Below the pieces are notes generated by a model that saw only the letters and a program-made list of their open reading frames with translations, was not told the origin of the DNA and did no database searches. From Streptomyces radicis (lineage in GTDB: Bacteria > Actinomycetota > Actinomycetes > Streptomycetales > Streptomycetaceae): a stretch of 64,000 bases of DNA. A program made the translations under genes and the position numbers. Below are positions 16,617 to 27,113 of the stretch, in pieces (the stretch's first letter is position 1; every line of letters begins with the position of its first letter). The stretch spans positions 62,001-126,000 of the forward strand of contig NZ_RBDY01000010.1 in assembly GCF_003626575.1 (NCBI RefSeq), read 5' to 3'.

Positions 16617-18414
16617 GTCCCCCAAGTCCGCCCGGAATCTCGTCAACCTGGAGTCCGTCGGCAAGGTCTACGGCACCCGCGCGGTGCTCGACGGAGTCTC
16701 GCTCGGCGTCGGCGAGGGCGACCGGATCGGCGTCGTGGGGCGCAACGGCGACGGCAAGACCACGCTGGTGCGCGTCCTCGCCCGGCAGGAGGAGCCCGAC
16801 GACGGGCGCGTCACCCACTCGGGGGGCCTGCGCCTCGGCGTGCTCACCCAGCACGACCCGCTCGACCCGGCCGCCACCGTCCGCCAGGAGGTCATCGGCG
16901 ACCTCGCCGACCACGAGTGGGCGGGCGACGCGCGCGTGCGCGCCGTGCTCACCGGGCTGTTCGGCGGGCTCGACCTGCCCGGCTTCCCCGCGGGCCTCGA
17001 CACGGTGATCGGCCCGCTCTCCGGCGGCGAGCGGCGCAGGATCGCGCTCGCCAAGCTGCTGATCGCCGAGCAGGACCTCATCGTGCTCGACGAGCCGACC
17101 AACCACCTCGACGTCGAGGGCATCGCGTGGCTCGCCGAGCACCTGCGCGCGCGGCGTTCGGCGCTCGTGGTGGTCACCCACGACCGGTGGTTCCTCGACC
17201 AGGTCTGCACCCGCATGTGGGACGTGCAGCGCGGCACCGTGCACACCTACGAGGGCGGCTACAGCGACTACGTCTTCGCGCGCGCCGAGCGCGAGCGCGT
17301 CGCGGCGGGCGAGGAGGCCAAGCGGCAGAACCTCGTGCGCAAGGAGCTCGCGTGGCTGCGGCGCGGGGCACCGGCCAGGACGAGCAAGCCGCGTTTCCGC
17401 GTCGAGGCGGCCAACGCCCTGATCGCCGACGTCCCGCCGCCGCGCGACCAGGCCGAGCTGACGCGCTTCGCGGGCGCCCGCCTCGGCAGGACCGTGTACG
17501 ACCTCGACGACGTCACCGTCACGGCGGGCGACCGCGAGCTGCTGAGCCACCTCACGTGGCAGCTCGGCCCCGGCGACCGGATCGGCCTGGTCGGGGTGAA
17601 CGGCGCGGGCAAGACGACGCTCCTGCGCGCCATGGCCGCGGGCCGGGCCGCCGCGGGGACGATCACGGTCGGCAAGACCGTGCGGCTGGCGTATCTGTCG
17701 CAGGACGTCGCGGAGTTGGACCCCGCGCTGCGCGTGCTCCAGTCCGTCGAGCAGGTCAGGGCACGCGTCGACCTGGGCGGCGGCAAGGAGTTGACCGCGT
17801 CGCAGCTGTGCGAGCGGTTCGGCTTCGGCAAGGAGCGCCAGTGGACGCCGGTCGGCGACCTGTCGGGCGGCGAGCGGCGGCGGCTCCAGATCCTGCGGCT
17901 GCTGATGGACGAGCCCAACGTGCTGTTCCTCGACGAGCCGACCAACGACCTGGACATCGAGACGCTGACCCAGCTCGAGGACGTGCTCGACGGCTGGCCA
18001 GGGTCGCTCGTCGTGGTCAGCCACGACCGTTACTTCGTGGAGCGCACCACCGACCGCGTCTTCGCCCTGCTGGGCGACCGGGCGCTGCGGATGCTGCCGC
18101 GCGGCATCGAGGAGTACGTGGAGCGGCGCGCCGCCCGGCTGGCCGAGGCGGCGGCCTCGCCCCCGCCGACGACGGCCCGCGCGGCCACGAGCCCGCCGCC
18201 CGCCCAGCTGTCGCGCGTCGCGCAGAAGGAGATCCAGCGGATCGAGCGGCAGCTCGACCGCATCGGCGAGCGGGAGAGCGCGCTGCACGGCGAGATGGCC
18301 GCGCACGCGACGGACTTCAAGCGGGTCGCCGACCTCGACGCCGAGCTCCGCGAACTCACCGAGCAGCGCGACCAGTTGGAGACCCGCTGGCTCGAACTCG
18401 CGGACGGCGGCTGA
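16609..18414 (+). CDS. ABC-F family ATPase (housekeeping type)
   Basis: A 601-aa protein with two ABC cassettes and no membrane domain. Cassette 1 has Walker A GRNGDGKTT at 44-52, LSGGERRR and LIVLDEPTNHLD. The linker is rich in Arg/Ala. Cassette 2 has GVNGAGKTT, LSGGERRRLQ and VLFLDEPTNDLD. A C-terminal coiled coil (QKEIQRIERQLDRIGERESALHGEM) ends the protein, as in EttA/Uup-like translation factors that act on the ribosome. The gene overlaps ispE by 8 bp. Its position in a conserved housekeeping run argues for a general translation or ribosome-quality function rather than drug resistance. Confidence 0.9.
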   Translation: MPESPKSARNLVNLESVGKVYGTRAVLDGVSLGVGEGDRIGVVGRNGDGKTTLVRVLARQEEPDDGRVTHSGGLRLGVLTQHDPLDPAATVRQEVIGDLADHEWAGDARVRAVLTGLFGGLDLPGFPAGLDTVIGPLSGGERRRIALAKLLIAEQDLIVLDEPTNHLDVEGIAWLAEHLRARRSALVVVTHDRWFLDQVCTRMWDVQRGTVHTYEGGYSDYVFARAERERVAAGEEAKRQNLVRKELAWLRRGAPARTSKPRFRVEAANALIADVPPPRDQAELTRFAGARLGRTVYDLDDVTVTAGDRELLSHLTWQLGPGDRIGLVGVNGAGKTTLLRAMAAGRAAAGTITVGKTVRLAYLSQDVAELDPALRVLQSVEQVRARVDLGGGKELTASQLCERFGFGKERQWTPVGDLSGGERRRLQILRLLMDEPNVLFLDEPTNDLDIETLTQLEDVLDGWPGSLVVVSHDRYFVERTTDRVFALLGDRALRMLPRGIEEYVERRAARLAEAAASPPPTTARAATSPPPAQLSRVAQKEIQRIERQLDRIGERESALHGEMAAHATDFKRVADLDAELRELTEQRDQLETRWLELADGG

Positions 18415-18579
18415 CACCGGAACCGGCCGAATGCCCCACGAGGCCGGAACCGCAAGGGGCCGTACCGGTGTCCGATGGTAAAAAGAGCTTTGCTCGACCG
18501 CACGATCGACCGCCGATCGGCCGCAGTCCTTCGCCCACGCGCCCAGCGCGGCCGTGGCCCACCGGCCCCAGGGGGATCC

Positions 18580-20415
18580 ATGTCTCAGCCGCCACCGCCG
18601 AACCAGCCCCCTGGGCCGCCCGCCGGCGGCTACGGGCCGCCGCCCGAGCCGGGTCCCGGATCCGGCGACGCGCCCGGCGGCTATGGCTTCCCCACGCCGC
18701 CCTCCGCGCCCGGCACCCCGCCGCCCGCGCCCGGCACGCCGCCGTCGGCGCAGCCCGTGGTGCCGGGCGGCCAGCCGGGCCAGCCGGGATACGGCTACCC
18801 GCAGCAGCCCCCGCCCCACGCGACGCCCCCCGCGCCCTACGCCTCGCCGTACGCGTCGGGTGAACAGACGGCGGGCGGCTCCTCGTTCGGCGCCCCGACC
18901 GCCCCCGGCCCCTACAAGGCGCCGACCCTCGGCTATGGCCCGTCGGGCCCCAACTTCCCCACGCCGGGCGCCCCTTCGGGGTCCGTTCCGCCGAGCGGCC
19001 GCTCCGGCGGCTCGAACCGCACCAAGATCCTCATAGCCGTGGCCACGGTGTTCGCGCTCGTGCTGGTGGCGGGTGGCGCGTTCCTGGTCTTCGGGGGCGA
19101 CGACGGCGGCGGCGAGCCCGCGGCCCAGGAGGAGCCGAGCGGCGAGCCCGGCGGCGACGGGGGCGGGGGCGGCGAAGAGCCGGGTGGCGGGGAGCTGCCC
19201 GCCGAGGCGATCTCCGCCTCGCTGGCGTGGGAGCTGCCCGCGTACGAGCCCACCTCCGAGGAGAACGTGGTCGAGGCCAAGGGTTTCTGGTGGCTCGACG
19301 ACGCGTTCGTGCGCGTGATGCCCGACGAGATCGTCTCCTACGACCTGGCGACCGGCGCCGAGAACTGGTCGCTGCCGTTCGAGTCCGCCGACGGCAACTG
19401 CCTGGCCTCGCCCAATGTCTCCGAGAACCGCGTCGCGCTCCTCCAGGGCCGCGACTGCGAGGAGTTGACCGTGGTGGACATCTCCACGGGCGACGAGGTG
19501 CTGACGATGCCCCTCGACACGGTCCAGTCGACCGACTTCGACACCTACCCCTGGATCCTGGGCGACACGGTCGTCATGGGCACCGGCACGGCCGGGATCG
19601 GCTACAGCATCAGCGAGGAGCGCAAGCTCTGGGAGAGCGGGTCGGCCGACCGGTGCAAGGAGACGGACTTCATGGTCGTCGACGAGACGATCATCTCCAA
19701 CTACCTGTGCGGCACGTTCTCCGAGCCCCAGGGCGGCAGCATCCGCGCCACCGACGAGACGGGCGAGGAGCAGTGGGTCTGGGAGTACCCGGCCGCCCAC
19801 GAGGAGCTGATCGTGGCCGTCGACGCGGTGGTCTCGGTCGAGCCGCTCGTGGTCCAGGTCTCGCTGAGCGAGGACGGGTTCTCGTCGGGCGAGAGCCAGC
19901 TGTGGGTGATCGACGAGGCACACCAGGAGGTCCAGGCGGTCCTCGACTACAACGCCGACCACTACACGGCGCCGTGCGAGGTCACGATCTTCCACAACTG
20001 CTCGGCCTCCGCGATCGCGGGCGGCCACCTCTTCCTCGCCACGATGGAGCCGGGGCTCGACGGCAACGCGCTGGTGGCGTTCGACCTGGCGACCGGACAG
20101 CCCGCCTACGAGGTCCAGCCGATCAACGGCGGTCAGATCCGGCCCTTCGGGGTCCAGGACGGTCAGGTCCTGGCGTATCAGGCGGCCACGACCGAACTCG
20201 AGGGCATGGTCGTCGCCGTCGATCCCGAGACGGAGGAGATCCGGCCCATCATGGCGCTCGACCGCGCCGCGCGGGCCCAGGAGGCGTCGATGGGGGGCAG
20301 CCTCTTCCCGCACGACCAGCAGCCGCTGTGGCGGGACGACACGTTCACCCTGGTCAACTTCAAGTTCTACAGCGAAGCCCTGGACGAGCCCCGCGCCATG
20401 CTGGTCTACCGGTGA
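18580..20415 (+). CDS. proline-rich membrane-anchored protein with PQQ/BamB-like beta-propeller
   Basis: A 611-aa protein. Residues 1-145 are a cytoplasmic Pro/Gly-rich tail, residues 149-172 a single transmembrane helix (TKILIAVATVFALVLVAGGA), then an acidic Gly/Glu linker and an extracellular domain with repeated WEL/YDLATGAENW/FDLATGQPAYEV blocks typical of PQQ-like propeller repeats. Several cysteine pairs (NCLAS, RDCEE, DRCKE, YLCGT, APCEV, HNCSA) suggest disulfides outside the cell. The start ATG 18580 has GGGGGA just upstream. The stop overlaps the GTG of the LuxR-type gene that follows. Streptomyces encode many such proteins, possibly surface sensors or scaffolds; the ligand is unknown. 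Confidence 0.85.
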   Translation: MSQPPPPNQPPGPPAGGYGPPPEPGPGSGDAPGGYGFPTPPSAPGTPPPAPGTPPSAQPVVPGGQPGQPGYGYPQQPPPHATPPAPYASPYASGEQTAGGSSFGAPTAPGPYKAPTLGYGPSGPNFPTPGAPSGSVPPSGRSGGSNRTKILIAVATVFALVLVAGGAFLVFGGDDGGGEPAAQEEPSGEPGGDGGGGGEEPGGGELPAEAISASLAWELPAYEPTSEENVVEAKGFWWLDDAFVRVMPDEIVSYDLATGAENWSLPFESADGNCLASPNVSENRVALLQGRDCEELTVVDISTGDEVLTMPLDTVQSTDFDTYPWILGDTVVMGTGTAGIGYSISEERKLWESGSADRCKETDFMVVDETIISNYLCGTFSEPQGGSIRATDETGEEQWVWEYPAAHEELIVAVDAVVSVEPLVVQVSLSEDGFSSGESQLWVIDEAHQEVQAVLDYNADHYTAPCEVTIFHNCSASAIAGGHLFLATMEPGLDGNALVAFDLATGQPAYEVQPINGGQIRPFGVQDGQVLAYQAATTELEGMVVAVDPETEEIRPIMALDRAARAQEASMGGSLFPHDQQPLWRDDTFTLVNFKFYSEALDEPRAMLVYR

Positions 20416-21089
20416 GCGTGCGCGTCGTCGTCGTCGACGACAGGCGGCTGGTCGCCGAGGCGCTGGCCTCGGCCCTGCGGGTGCGCGGCCACCGGGTGCT
20501 CGGCGCGGGCGCGCCGGTGAGCCGCGCGGCCGACCTGGTGGTGGGCAAGCAGCCCGACGTGTGCCTGCTCGGCTCCCTCGAACCCGACGCCCCCGGCGCG
20601 CTCGACCCGGTGCTGCGGATACGGCGCGAGTGTCCACGCGTGGCCGTCGTCGTGCTCGGCCCCGTGCCCCGGCCGCGTGGCGTCGCCGCCGCGTTCGCGG
20701 CCGGGGCACGCGGCTATGTGCGGCACGACGAGCGGATCGACGGCGTGGAGCGCGCGATGTTCAGGGCCAAGGCGGGCGACGCGGCGGTGTCGCCGCAGCT
20801 GCTGAGGGAGGCGTTCGCCGAGCTGCTGCACCCGCGGACCGGCGCGGAGGCCGAGGGCGCGCGCCTGGCGGCGCTGCTGACGGAGCGCGAGGCGGACGTC
20901 CTGATGCGGATCGTGGACGGCGAGGACACCCGCCGCATCGCGGCGGGCCTCGGCGTCGCCCCCAGCACGGCGCGCACGCATGTGCAGCGGCTGTTGACCA
21001 AGCTGGGGACTGCGTCCCGCCTCGAAGCGGCGGCCCTCGCGGTCCGCACGGGCCTCCTCGACCACCTCCACCGTCCCGCGAGGCCCTGA
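20412..21089 (+). CDS. LuxR/NarL-type regulator with degenerate receiver
   Basis: A 225-aa two-domain protein. The N-terminal receiver keeps the acidic start (VVVVDDRRLVAEAL, Asp9-Asp10), but the phospho-acceptor position reads VCLLGSLEP (Gly54 in place of Asp) and the conserved Lys is replaced in GYVRHDE. It is therefore unlikely to be controlled by ordinary phosphorylation. The C-terminal LuxR HTH is intact (LTEREADVLMRIVDGEDTRR, then ARTHVQRLLTKLGTASRLEA). The GTG start overlaps the stop of the propeller protein, suggesting the two act together, with the membrane protein perhaps providing the signal. The repeat tract and galTEK lie downstream on the same strand. Confidence 0.88.
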   Translation: MSVRVVVVDDRRLVAEALASALRVRGHRVLGAGAPVSRAADLVVGKQPDVCLLGSLEPDAPGALDPVLRIRRECPRVAVVVLGPVPRPRGVAAAFAAGARGYVRHDERIDGVERAMFRAKAGDAAVSPQLLREAFAELLHPRTGAEAEGARLAALLTEREADVLMRIVDGEDTRRIAAGLGVAPSTARTHVQRLLTKLGTASRLEAAALAVRTGLLDHLHRPARP

Positions 21090-21382
21090 CCCGGCTGCGC
21101 TGCGCGCTGCTGCGCCAGGGCGTTCGACGCGGCGGGTCACCCGCCCGGCACATCCCGCCGCCGGAGGCGATTCCCCCCACCGAAGGCGACCCCGCGTGCC
21201 GGGCCGTTCCCGCCCTACGGGGGAGGCGCCTCCCGCGCCGGGAGGCCCGTGGCACCGGGCTGGAGCCGCGCCCGTCTCCCCGGCCGAAGGCGGCCCCAAG
21301 CCGGGCCTCGCTTGTCCCCGCCGGAGGCGGCTCTGTACCGGACTGCTCCCACCCTGGCCGGAGGCCCCTCGCCGGGGGGCGC

Positions 21383-21493
21383 CCCCCACCGGAGGCGATC
21401 CCGCGCCGGAGGTGCCACCGCCGCGAGGCGGCCCCAACGCCGGGCCCGCGCTTCCCCCCGCCGCCGGAGGTGGCTCTGTACCGGACTGCTCCC
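21383..21493 (+). repeat. long direct repeat, copy 1
   Basis: About 111 bp starting CCCCCACCGGAGGCGATCCC and ending GGACTGCTCCC. It recurs 398 bp downstream with one substitution and one length difference in a C run, which points to recent duplication. Confidence 0.85.
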
Positions 21494-21780
21494 ACCCCCG
21501 GCCGGAGGCTCCCCGCCGGGAGACGACCCGCACCGGAAGGCGACGCCCGCTGGGAGGCTGCTCCCGCCCCGGGGGCCGTGCCCGCTTCCCCGGCCGGAGA
21601 CGACCCCCTCGCCGGAGGCGGTCGCTGTGCGGGGAGTTCTCGCTCCGTGTCGGGGGTGGCTGCGCCCCCGGGGCCGCGCCTCGGCAACTGCCCCGCGCCG
21701 GAGGTGGCTCTGTACCGGACTGCTCCCGCTCCCGGCCGGAGGCCTCTCGCCGGGAGACGACCCTCTCGCCGGGGGGGCGA

Positions 21781-21890
21781 CCCCCACCGGAGGCGATCCC
21801 GCGCCGGAGGTGCCACCGCCGCGAGGCGACCCCAACGCCGGGCCCGCGCTTCCCCCGCCGCCGGAGGTGGCTCTGTACCGGACTGCTCCC
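21781..21890 (+). repeat. long direct repeat, copy 2
   Basis: Second copy of the block at 21383-21493, again containing the core that includes GGCTCTGTACCGGACTGCTC at its 3' end. The sequence immediately after it diverges from copy 1 (GCTCCCGGCC against ACCCCCGGCC). Confidence 0.85.
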
Positions 21891-22369
21891 GCTCCCGGCC
21901 GGAGGCCCCTCACTGGGAGGTGATCTGCCCGCCGGGGGGCGACCCCCACCGGAGGCCCCCCGCCGGAGGCGACCCTCGCTGGGAGGCGGCGCCCGCTGGG
22001 CGGCGGCCCCGCGTCGGAGGCCGTGCCCGCTTCCCCAGCCGGAGGCGCCCTCTCGCCGGAGGCGATCCCCCGCGTCGGAAGGCGACCCTCGCCGGGGGCC
22101 GTGCCCGCTTCCCGGGCCGGAGGCGCCCTCTGGCCGGAGACGACCCCCTCGCCGGAGGCGATCCCCCGCGCCGGAAGGCGACCCCCCGCCCGTCGGAAGG
22201 CGATCCCGCGCCAGAGGCGCCCCCCCGCCGGGAGGCGACCGCGCGCCGGAGGCGATCCCGCGCCGGAGGCGATCCCCCCCCGCCGGAAGGCGATCCCGCG
22301 CCGGAGGCGGGGCCTGGAGGGGAAGGGGCCACCGGGAGGTGGCTGGGCTCGTGGGCTGGCTGTCCGCAG

Positions 22370-22430
22370 GACTGTAGCTGTATGCTTCCTTATGTTGAAT
22401 TCTGTTGGAGTGCGCTGACTCTGGATCTGG
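22370..22430 (+). promoter_or_regulatory. probable galT promoter island
   Basis: This 60-bp stretch (containing TATGCTTCCTTATGTTGAAT) is the only A+T-enriched segment between the repeat tract and galT and is where the operon promoter should lie. No hexamer pair is clear enough to name. Confidence 0.4.
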
Positions 22431-22438
22431 ACCGGGTG

Positions 22439-23500
22439 ATGAAGAGGACCACGACCCGCCTCGCCGACGGCCGCGAGCTGCTCTATTACGACCGCGTCGA
22501 CGGCAGCCCCCGCGCCGCCGTCGACCGCAGGCCACTGCCGCCGGTCGACCGCTCCGTCGCGCCCTCCGAGATCCGGCACCACCCGCTCCTCGGCGAGCCC
22601 GTGGCCTACGCGGCCCACCGCCAGGCCCGCACCTACCACCCCCCGGCCGACCAGTGCCCGCTGTGCCCCTCGCGGGGCGACCGGCTGAGCGAGATACCAG
22701 CGGAGAGCTACGAGGTGGCGGTCTTCGAGAACCGCTTCCCCTCCTTCGGCGGCGACACAGGCCGCTGCGAGGTCGTCTGCTTCACCTCCGAGCACGACGC
22801 GTCGTTCGCCTCGCTCACCGAGGAGCAGGCCGCCCTCGTGCTCCACGCCTGGACCGACCGCACCGCCGAGCTGCTGCGGCTGCCCGGCGTGACGCAGGTC
22901 TACTGCTTCGAGAACCGCGGCGTCGAGATCGGCGTCACCCTGGCCCACCCGCACGGCCAGATCTACGGCTATCCCTATGTCACGCCGTTCACCCGGCGCG
23001 CCATCGACGCCGTCGCCGGGCACCGGGCCCGCACCGGGGCCAACCTCTACGACGAGATCCTCGCCGCCGAGCGCGCCGATGGCCGCCGCGTGGTGCTCGA
23101 GACGGGCGCGTGGACGGCGTTCGTGCCGCACGCGGCCCGCTGGCCCTACGAGGTGCACCTCTATCCGCGCCGCCGCGTCCCCGACCTGACGGCGCTCGAC
23201 GAGGCGGCGCGCGCCGAGCTCCCCGGGGTCTATCTGGAGCTGTTGCGCCGTTTCGACCGGATCTTCGGGCCCGACGCCCCGCCCACGCCCTATATTTCCG
23301 GCTGGCATCAGGCGCCCGTGGGCATCGGGGACGAGGCCCGCGACGACTTCGCGCTGCGTCTGGAGCTGTTCACGATCCGGCGCAGCCCCGGCAAGCTCAA
23401 GTACCTGGCAGGCTCGGAGTCGGGCGTGGGCGCCTTTGTGAACGACGTTCTGCCGGAGGCCGCGGCCGACCGGCTGCGAGAGGTGGCGAGCGGCACATGA
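22439..23500 (+). CDS. galT: galactose-1-phosphate uridylyltransferase
   Basis: A 353-aa Leloir-pathway enzyme exchanging UMP between UDP-glucose and galactose 1-phosphate. The active-site HPH triad is in LAHPHGQIYGYP (His170-Pro-His172, Gln174). CPLC at residues 73-76 and the PHAARWPYEVHLYP and SGWHQAPV stretches match the family. I take ATG 22439; the overlapping GTG 22436 is an alternative and neither has a strong ribosome site. A lower-G+C island at 22375-22425 just upstream is the likely promoter area. It is the first gene of galT-galE-galK, all overlapping by four bases. Confidence 0.95.
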   Translation: MKRTTTRLADGRELLYYDRVDGSPRAAVDRRPLPPVDRSVAPSEIRHHPLLGEPVAYAAHRQARTYHPPADQCPLCPSRGDRLSEIPAESYEVAVFENRFPSFGGDTGRCEVVCFTSEHDASFASLTEEQAALVLHAWTDRTAELLRLPGVTQVYCFENRGVEIGVTLAHPHGQIYGYPYVTPFTRRAIDAVAGHRARTGANLYDEILAAERADGRRVVLETGAWTAFVPHAARWPYEVHLYPRRRVPDLTALDEAARAELPGVYLELLRRFDRIFGPDAPPTPYISGWHQAPVGIGDEARDDFALRLELFTIRRSPGKLKYLAGSESGVGAFVNDVLPEAAADRLREVASGT

Positions 23501-24494
23501 GCAAGTACCTGGTGACCGGGGGAGCGGGCTATGTCGGCGGGGTCGTCGCGGCCCACCTGCTGGCCGCGGGCCACCGTGTGACGGTGCTCGACGACCTGTC
23601 CACGGGCTTCCGCGCGGGCGTCCCCGAGGGCGCCGACTTCGTCGACGGCCGCGTCCAGGACGCGGCCAAGCACCTCGACGCCAGCTATGACGCCGTTCTG
23701 CACTTCGCCGCGTTCTCCCAGGTCGGCGAGTCCGTGACCAACCCCGAGAAGTACTGGCGGAACAACGTCGGCGGCGCCATCGAGCTCCTCGCCGCCATGC
23801 GCGACTCGGGCGTCGCCACCCTCGTCTTCTCCTCCACGGCCGCCGTCTACGGCGAGCCCGGGACCACGCCCATCACCGAGGACGCCCCCACCGCGCCGGG
23901 CAGCCCGTACGGCGCGTCCAAGCTCGCCGTCGACCACATGATCACCGGCGCGTGCGCGGCCCACGGCCTGGCCGCCGTCTCGCTGCGCTACTTCAACGTC
24001 GCGGGCGCCCACTCCTCACCCGCGGGCCGCCAGGGCGAGCGGCACGACCCCGAGAGCCATCTGATCCCGCTGGTCCTCCAGGTCGCCCAGGGCCGCCGCG
24101 AGGCCATCTCGGTCTACGGCACCGACTACCCCACCCCCGACGGCACGTGCGTGCGCGACTACATCCACGTGGACGACCTGGCCGAGGCCCACCTGCTGGC
24201 CCTCGGCGCGGCCACCCGGGGCGAGCACCTGATCTGCAACCTCGGCAACGGCAACGGCTTCTCCGTCCGCGAGGTCATCGAGACCGCCCGCCGCGTGACG
24301 GGCCACGCCATCCCCGAGATCGAGGCACCCCGCCGCGCGGGCGACCCGGCCGTGCTGGTCGCCTCGGCCGAACGGGCGAGGAGCCGCCTCGGCTGGACCC
24401 CGTCCCGCCCCGACCTGGCCGCGATCATCGCCGACGCCTGGACGTTCGCCCAACGCGCCGCCGACGCGGGGGCGACCGCCGAGGGGGAGGCCAA

Positions 24495-24498
<4 letters not shown>
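23497..24498 (+). CDS. galE: UDP-glucose 4-epimerase
   Basis: A 333-aa extended short-chain dehydrogenase interconverting UDP-galactose and UDP-glucose. The NAD-binding glycine motif is TGGAGYVGG at residues 7-15. The catalytic residues are Ser113 (FSSTAAVYG) and Tyr138/Lys142 (YGASK), and CVRDYIHVDDLAEAH is the usual C-terminal signature. ATG 23497 overlaps the galT stop as ATGA. Second gene of the operon. Confidence 0.96.
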
Positions 24499-25634
<1,136 letters not shown>

Positions 25635-25702
25635 TCGCTTCGATACCGCCTCTTCCGCGAAACCCCTACCGCCACCGGCCCGCGCCCGTACTCTGAGGGG
25701 AC

Positions 25703-25724
25703 AGCACCGGTGGGGGCCGGTGCT
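25703..25724 (+). terminator. hairpin after galK
   Basis: AGCACCGG and CCGGTGCT form a perfect 8-bp stem with a six-base loop between galK and the next regulator. It may end the gal transcript or sit in the leader of the regulator; no T run follows. Confidence 0.45.
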
Positions 25725-25859
25725 GATCAGGGGGCGAGAGCGGTGGGCGCGGCGCCCAGGACTCCTCACCGGTGCTGACGCGGCGGCGGCCGCGGCGGCC
25801 CCGCCGGGGCACAGGGGCCGCGCCCGCCGGCCCGACTCACCGTGAGCCTAGGGGCAGTT

Positions 25860-26558
25860 GTGGACCGTATTCGCGTGCTGGTCGTCGACGGGCACCGGAT
25901 CTTCGCCGAGTCGCTGGCCACCGCGCTCACCGCGGAGCAGGACGTCGAGGCGACGGCCGTCGGGACCGTCGCCGCCGCCCTGCACGTCATCGAACGCGCC
26001 AGGGCGGGGGGCGAGCCGCCCTACGACGTGCTGCTGCTCGACGCCGACCTGGACGGCGCGGCCGCCGCGGCGCCCGACGAGGAGTCCCTGCTGGCGATGG
26101 CGGCCGAACGCCTTCCCGCCCTTCGTTCTGTCATGCTCGCGGCAGAAGATGACGCCGCCCAGGCCGCGGCGGCCCTGGGCGCGGGCGCCTCGGGCTGGGT
26201 CGCCAAGGACAGCTCGCTCGCCCGCCTGCTCCAGGTCATCCGCGGCGTGCTGCGCGACGAGACGCATGTGCCCCCCGCCCTGCTCACCGGCGTGCTCCGT
26301 GAGCTGCACCGCGACCGCCACCACCGCAGCGAGCACCAGCGCCTCGTCGAGTCGCTGACGCCGCGCGAGCTCGAGGTGCTGCGGTGCATGCTGGCGGGCC
26401 TGGGGCGCAAGGCCGTCGCCGAGCGCCTCTACCTCTCCCCGCACACCGTCCGCACCCACATGCAGAACGTCCTGGGCAAGCTCGGCGTCCACTCGACCCT
26501 CGCCGCGGTGGCACTGGCCCGGCGGGCCGGCGTCCCACCAGCCGACCCCGCCACGTGA
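25860..26558 (+). CDS. LuxR/NarL-type response regulator
   Basis: A 232-aa regulator. The receiver has the phospho-acceptor Asp61 (VLLLDADLDG) and the conserved Lys (GWVAKDSS), but the second residue of the usual acidic pair is Gly (VVDGH). The LuxR-type HTH is complete (LTPRELEVLRCMLAGLGRKA, then HTVRTHMQNVLGKLGVHS). I place the start at GTG 25860 (VDRIRVLVVDG), five bases after AGGGG, rather than GTG 25842. No sensor kinase is adjacent, so it is an orphan regulator in this window. Targets unknown. Confidence 0.88.
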   Translation: MDRIRVLVVDGHRIFAESLATALTAEQDVEATAVGTVAAALHVIERARAGGEPPYDVLLLDADLDGAAAAAPDEESLLAMAAERLPALRSVMLAAEDDAAQAAAALGAGASGWVAKDSSLARLLQVIRGVLRDETHVPPALLTGVLRELHRDRHHRSEHQRLVESLTPRELEVLRCMLAGLGRKAVAERLYLSPHTVRTHMQNVLGKLGVHSTLAAVALARRAGVPPADPAT

Positions 26559-26595
26559 CGGCCGGTCCTGCGCCGGGGTGTTCACGCGCGGGTGT

Positions 26596-27093
26596 TCACG
26601 CCGGGGTGTTGTCGAACGGGGCCGTCAGGTGGCGCAGCAGTGCGGCCAGCTCGCGGCGCTGGGCGCCGGTCAGCCCGCCGAGCAGCGCGCGCTCCTGGGC
26701 GAGGAGGCCCGACAGGGCGCCGTCCGCGTGGCGCTGCCCGGTGACCGTGAGCCGCACGAGGACGCCCCTGCGGTCGTTGGGGTCGGGGAGCCGCTCGACC
26801 AGGCCCTTCTTGGCGAGCCTGTCGATCCGGTTGGTCATGGTGCCCGACGTCACCAGCGTCTGGGTGAGCAGCTGCCCCGGCGAGAGCTGGTACGGGCTGC
26901 CCGCCCGGCGCAGGGCCGTGAGGACGTCGAACTCCCAGGGCTCGAGGTGGTGTTCGGCGAACACCAGGCGCCTGGCCCGGTCGAGGTGGCGCGCCAGCCT
27001 GCTGACCCGGCTCAGCACCTCGAGCGGCTCCACGTCGATATCGGGCCGCTCGCGCCGCCAGGCCGCCACCAGCCGGTCAACCTCGTCCTCCAT
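26596..27093 (-). CDS. MarR family transcriptional regulator
   Basis: A 165-aa winged-helix protein. The core reads LEPWEFDVLTALRRAGSPYQ, LTQTLVTSGTMTNRIDRLAKKG (recognition helix), then the wing LVERLPDPNDRRGVLVRLT, which is the MarR signature. It is divergent from the trans-aconitate methyltransferase gene with 69 bp between starts, and that gap holds a 12-bp dyad that is a natural operator for it. It probably represses one or both genes until a small ligand binds. Confidence 0.92.
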   Translation of the reverse strand: MEDEVDRLVAAWRRERPDIDVEPLEVLSRVSRLARHLDRARRLVFAEHHLEPWEFDVLTALRRAGSPYQLSPGQLLTQTLVTSGTMTNRIDRLAKKGLVERLPDPNDRRGVLVRLTVTGQRHADGALSGLLAQERALLGGLTGAQRRELAALLRHLTAPFDNTPA

Positions 27094-27113
27094 GCCCCCA
27101 GTCTAGGCGTTCC

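Larger units (their letters stand above)
21090..22438. repeat. 1.35-kb non-coding tract of GC-rich interspersed direct repeats
   Basis: The region between the LuxR-type stop and galT is built from variants of CCGGAGGCGA, GCCGGGAGACGAC and CGCTTCCCC words. A core beginning CCGGAGG(T/C)GGCTCTGTACC occurs four times, at about 21321, 21464, 21698 and 21861. A block of about 110 bp at 21383-21493 recurs at 21781-21890 with one substitution and one indel. A third pair of about 75 bp starts near 22021 and near 22096. The CCGG-rich words are largely self-complementary and can fold. All frames give only Pro/Glu/Arg/Gly low-complexity peptides without ribosome sites, so I regard it as non-coding. Confidence 0.85.

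Noticed and set aside
16594..20709. 1371-aa open frame on the minus strand
   Set aside because: It is antisense to ispE, ABC-F, the propeller protein and the LuxR gene; composition is Arg/Gly/Ala-rich with no domain, as expected for the complement of GC-rich codons.
20561..22438. Long plus- and minus-strand frames through the repeat tract (Pro/Glu/Gly/Arg peptides)
   Set aside because: The frames stay open only because stops are rare in the GC-rich repeats; no ribosome site, no signal, and both strands are equally open.
21090..22438. CRISPR array
   Set aside because: Repeats are irregular in length and spacing, with no constant spacers and no cas genes; the other tandem arrays have no spacers at all.
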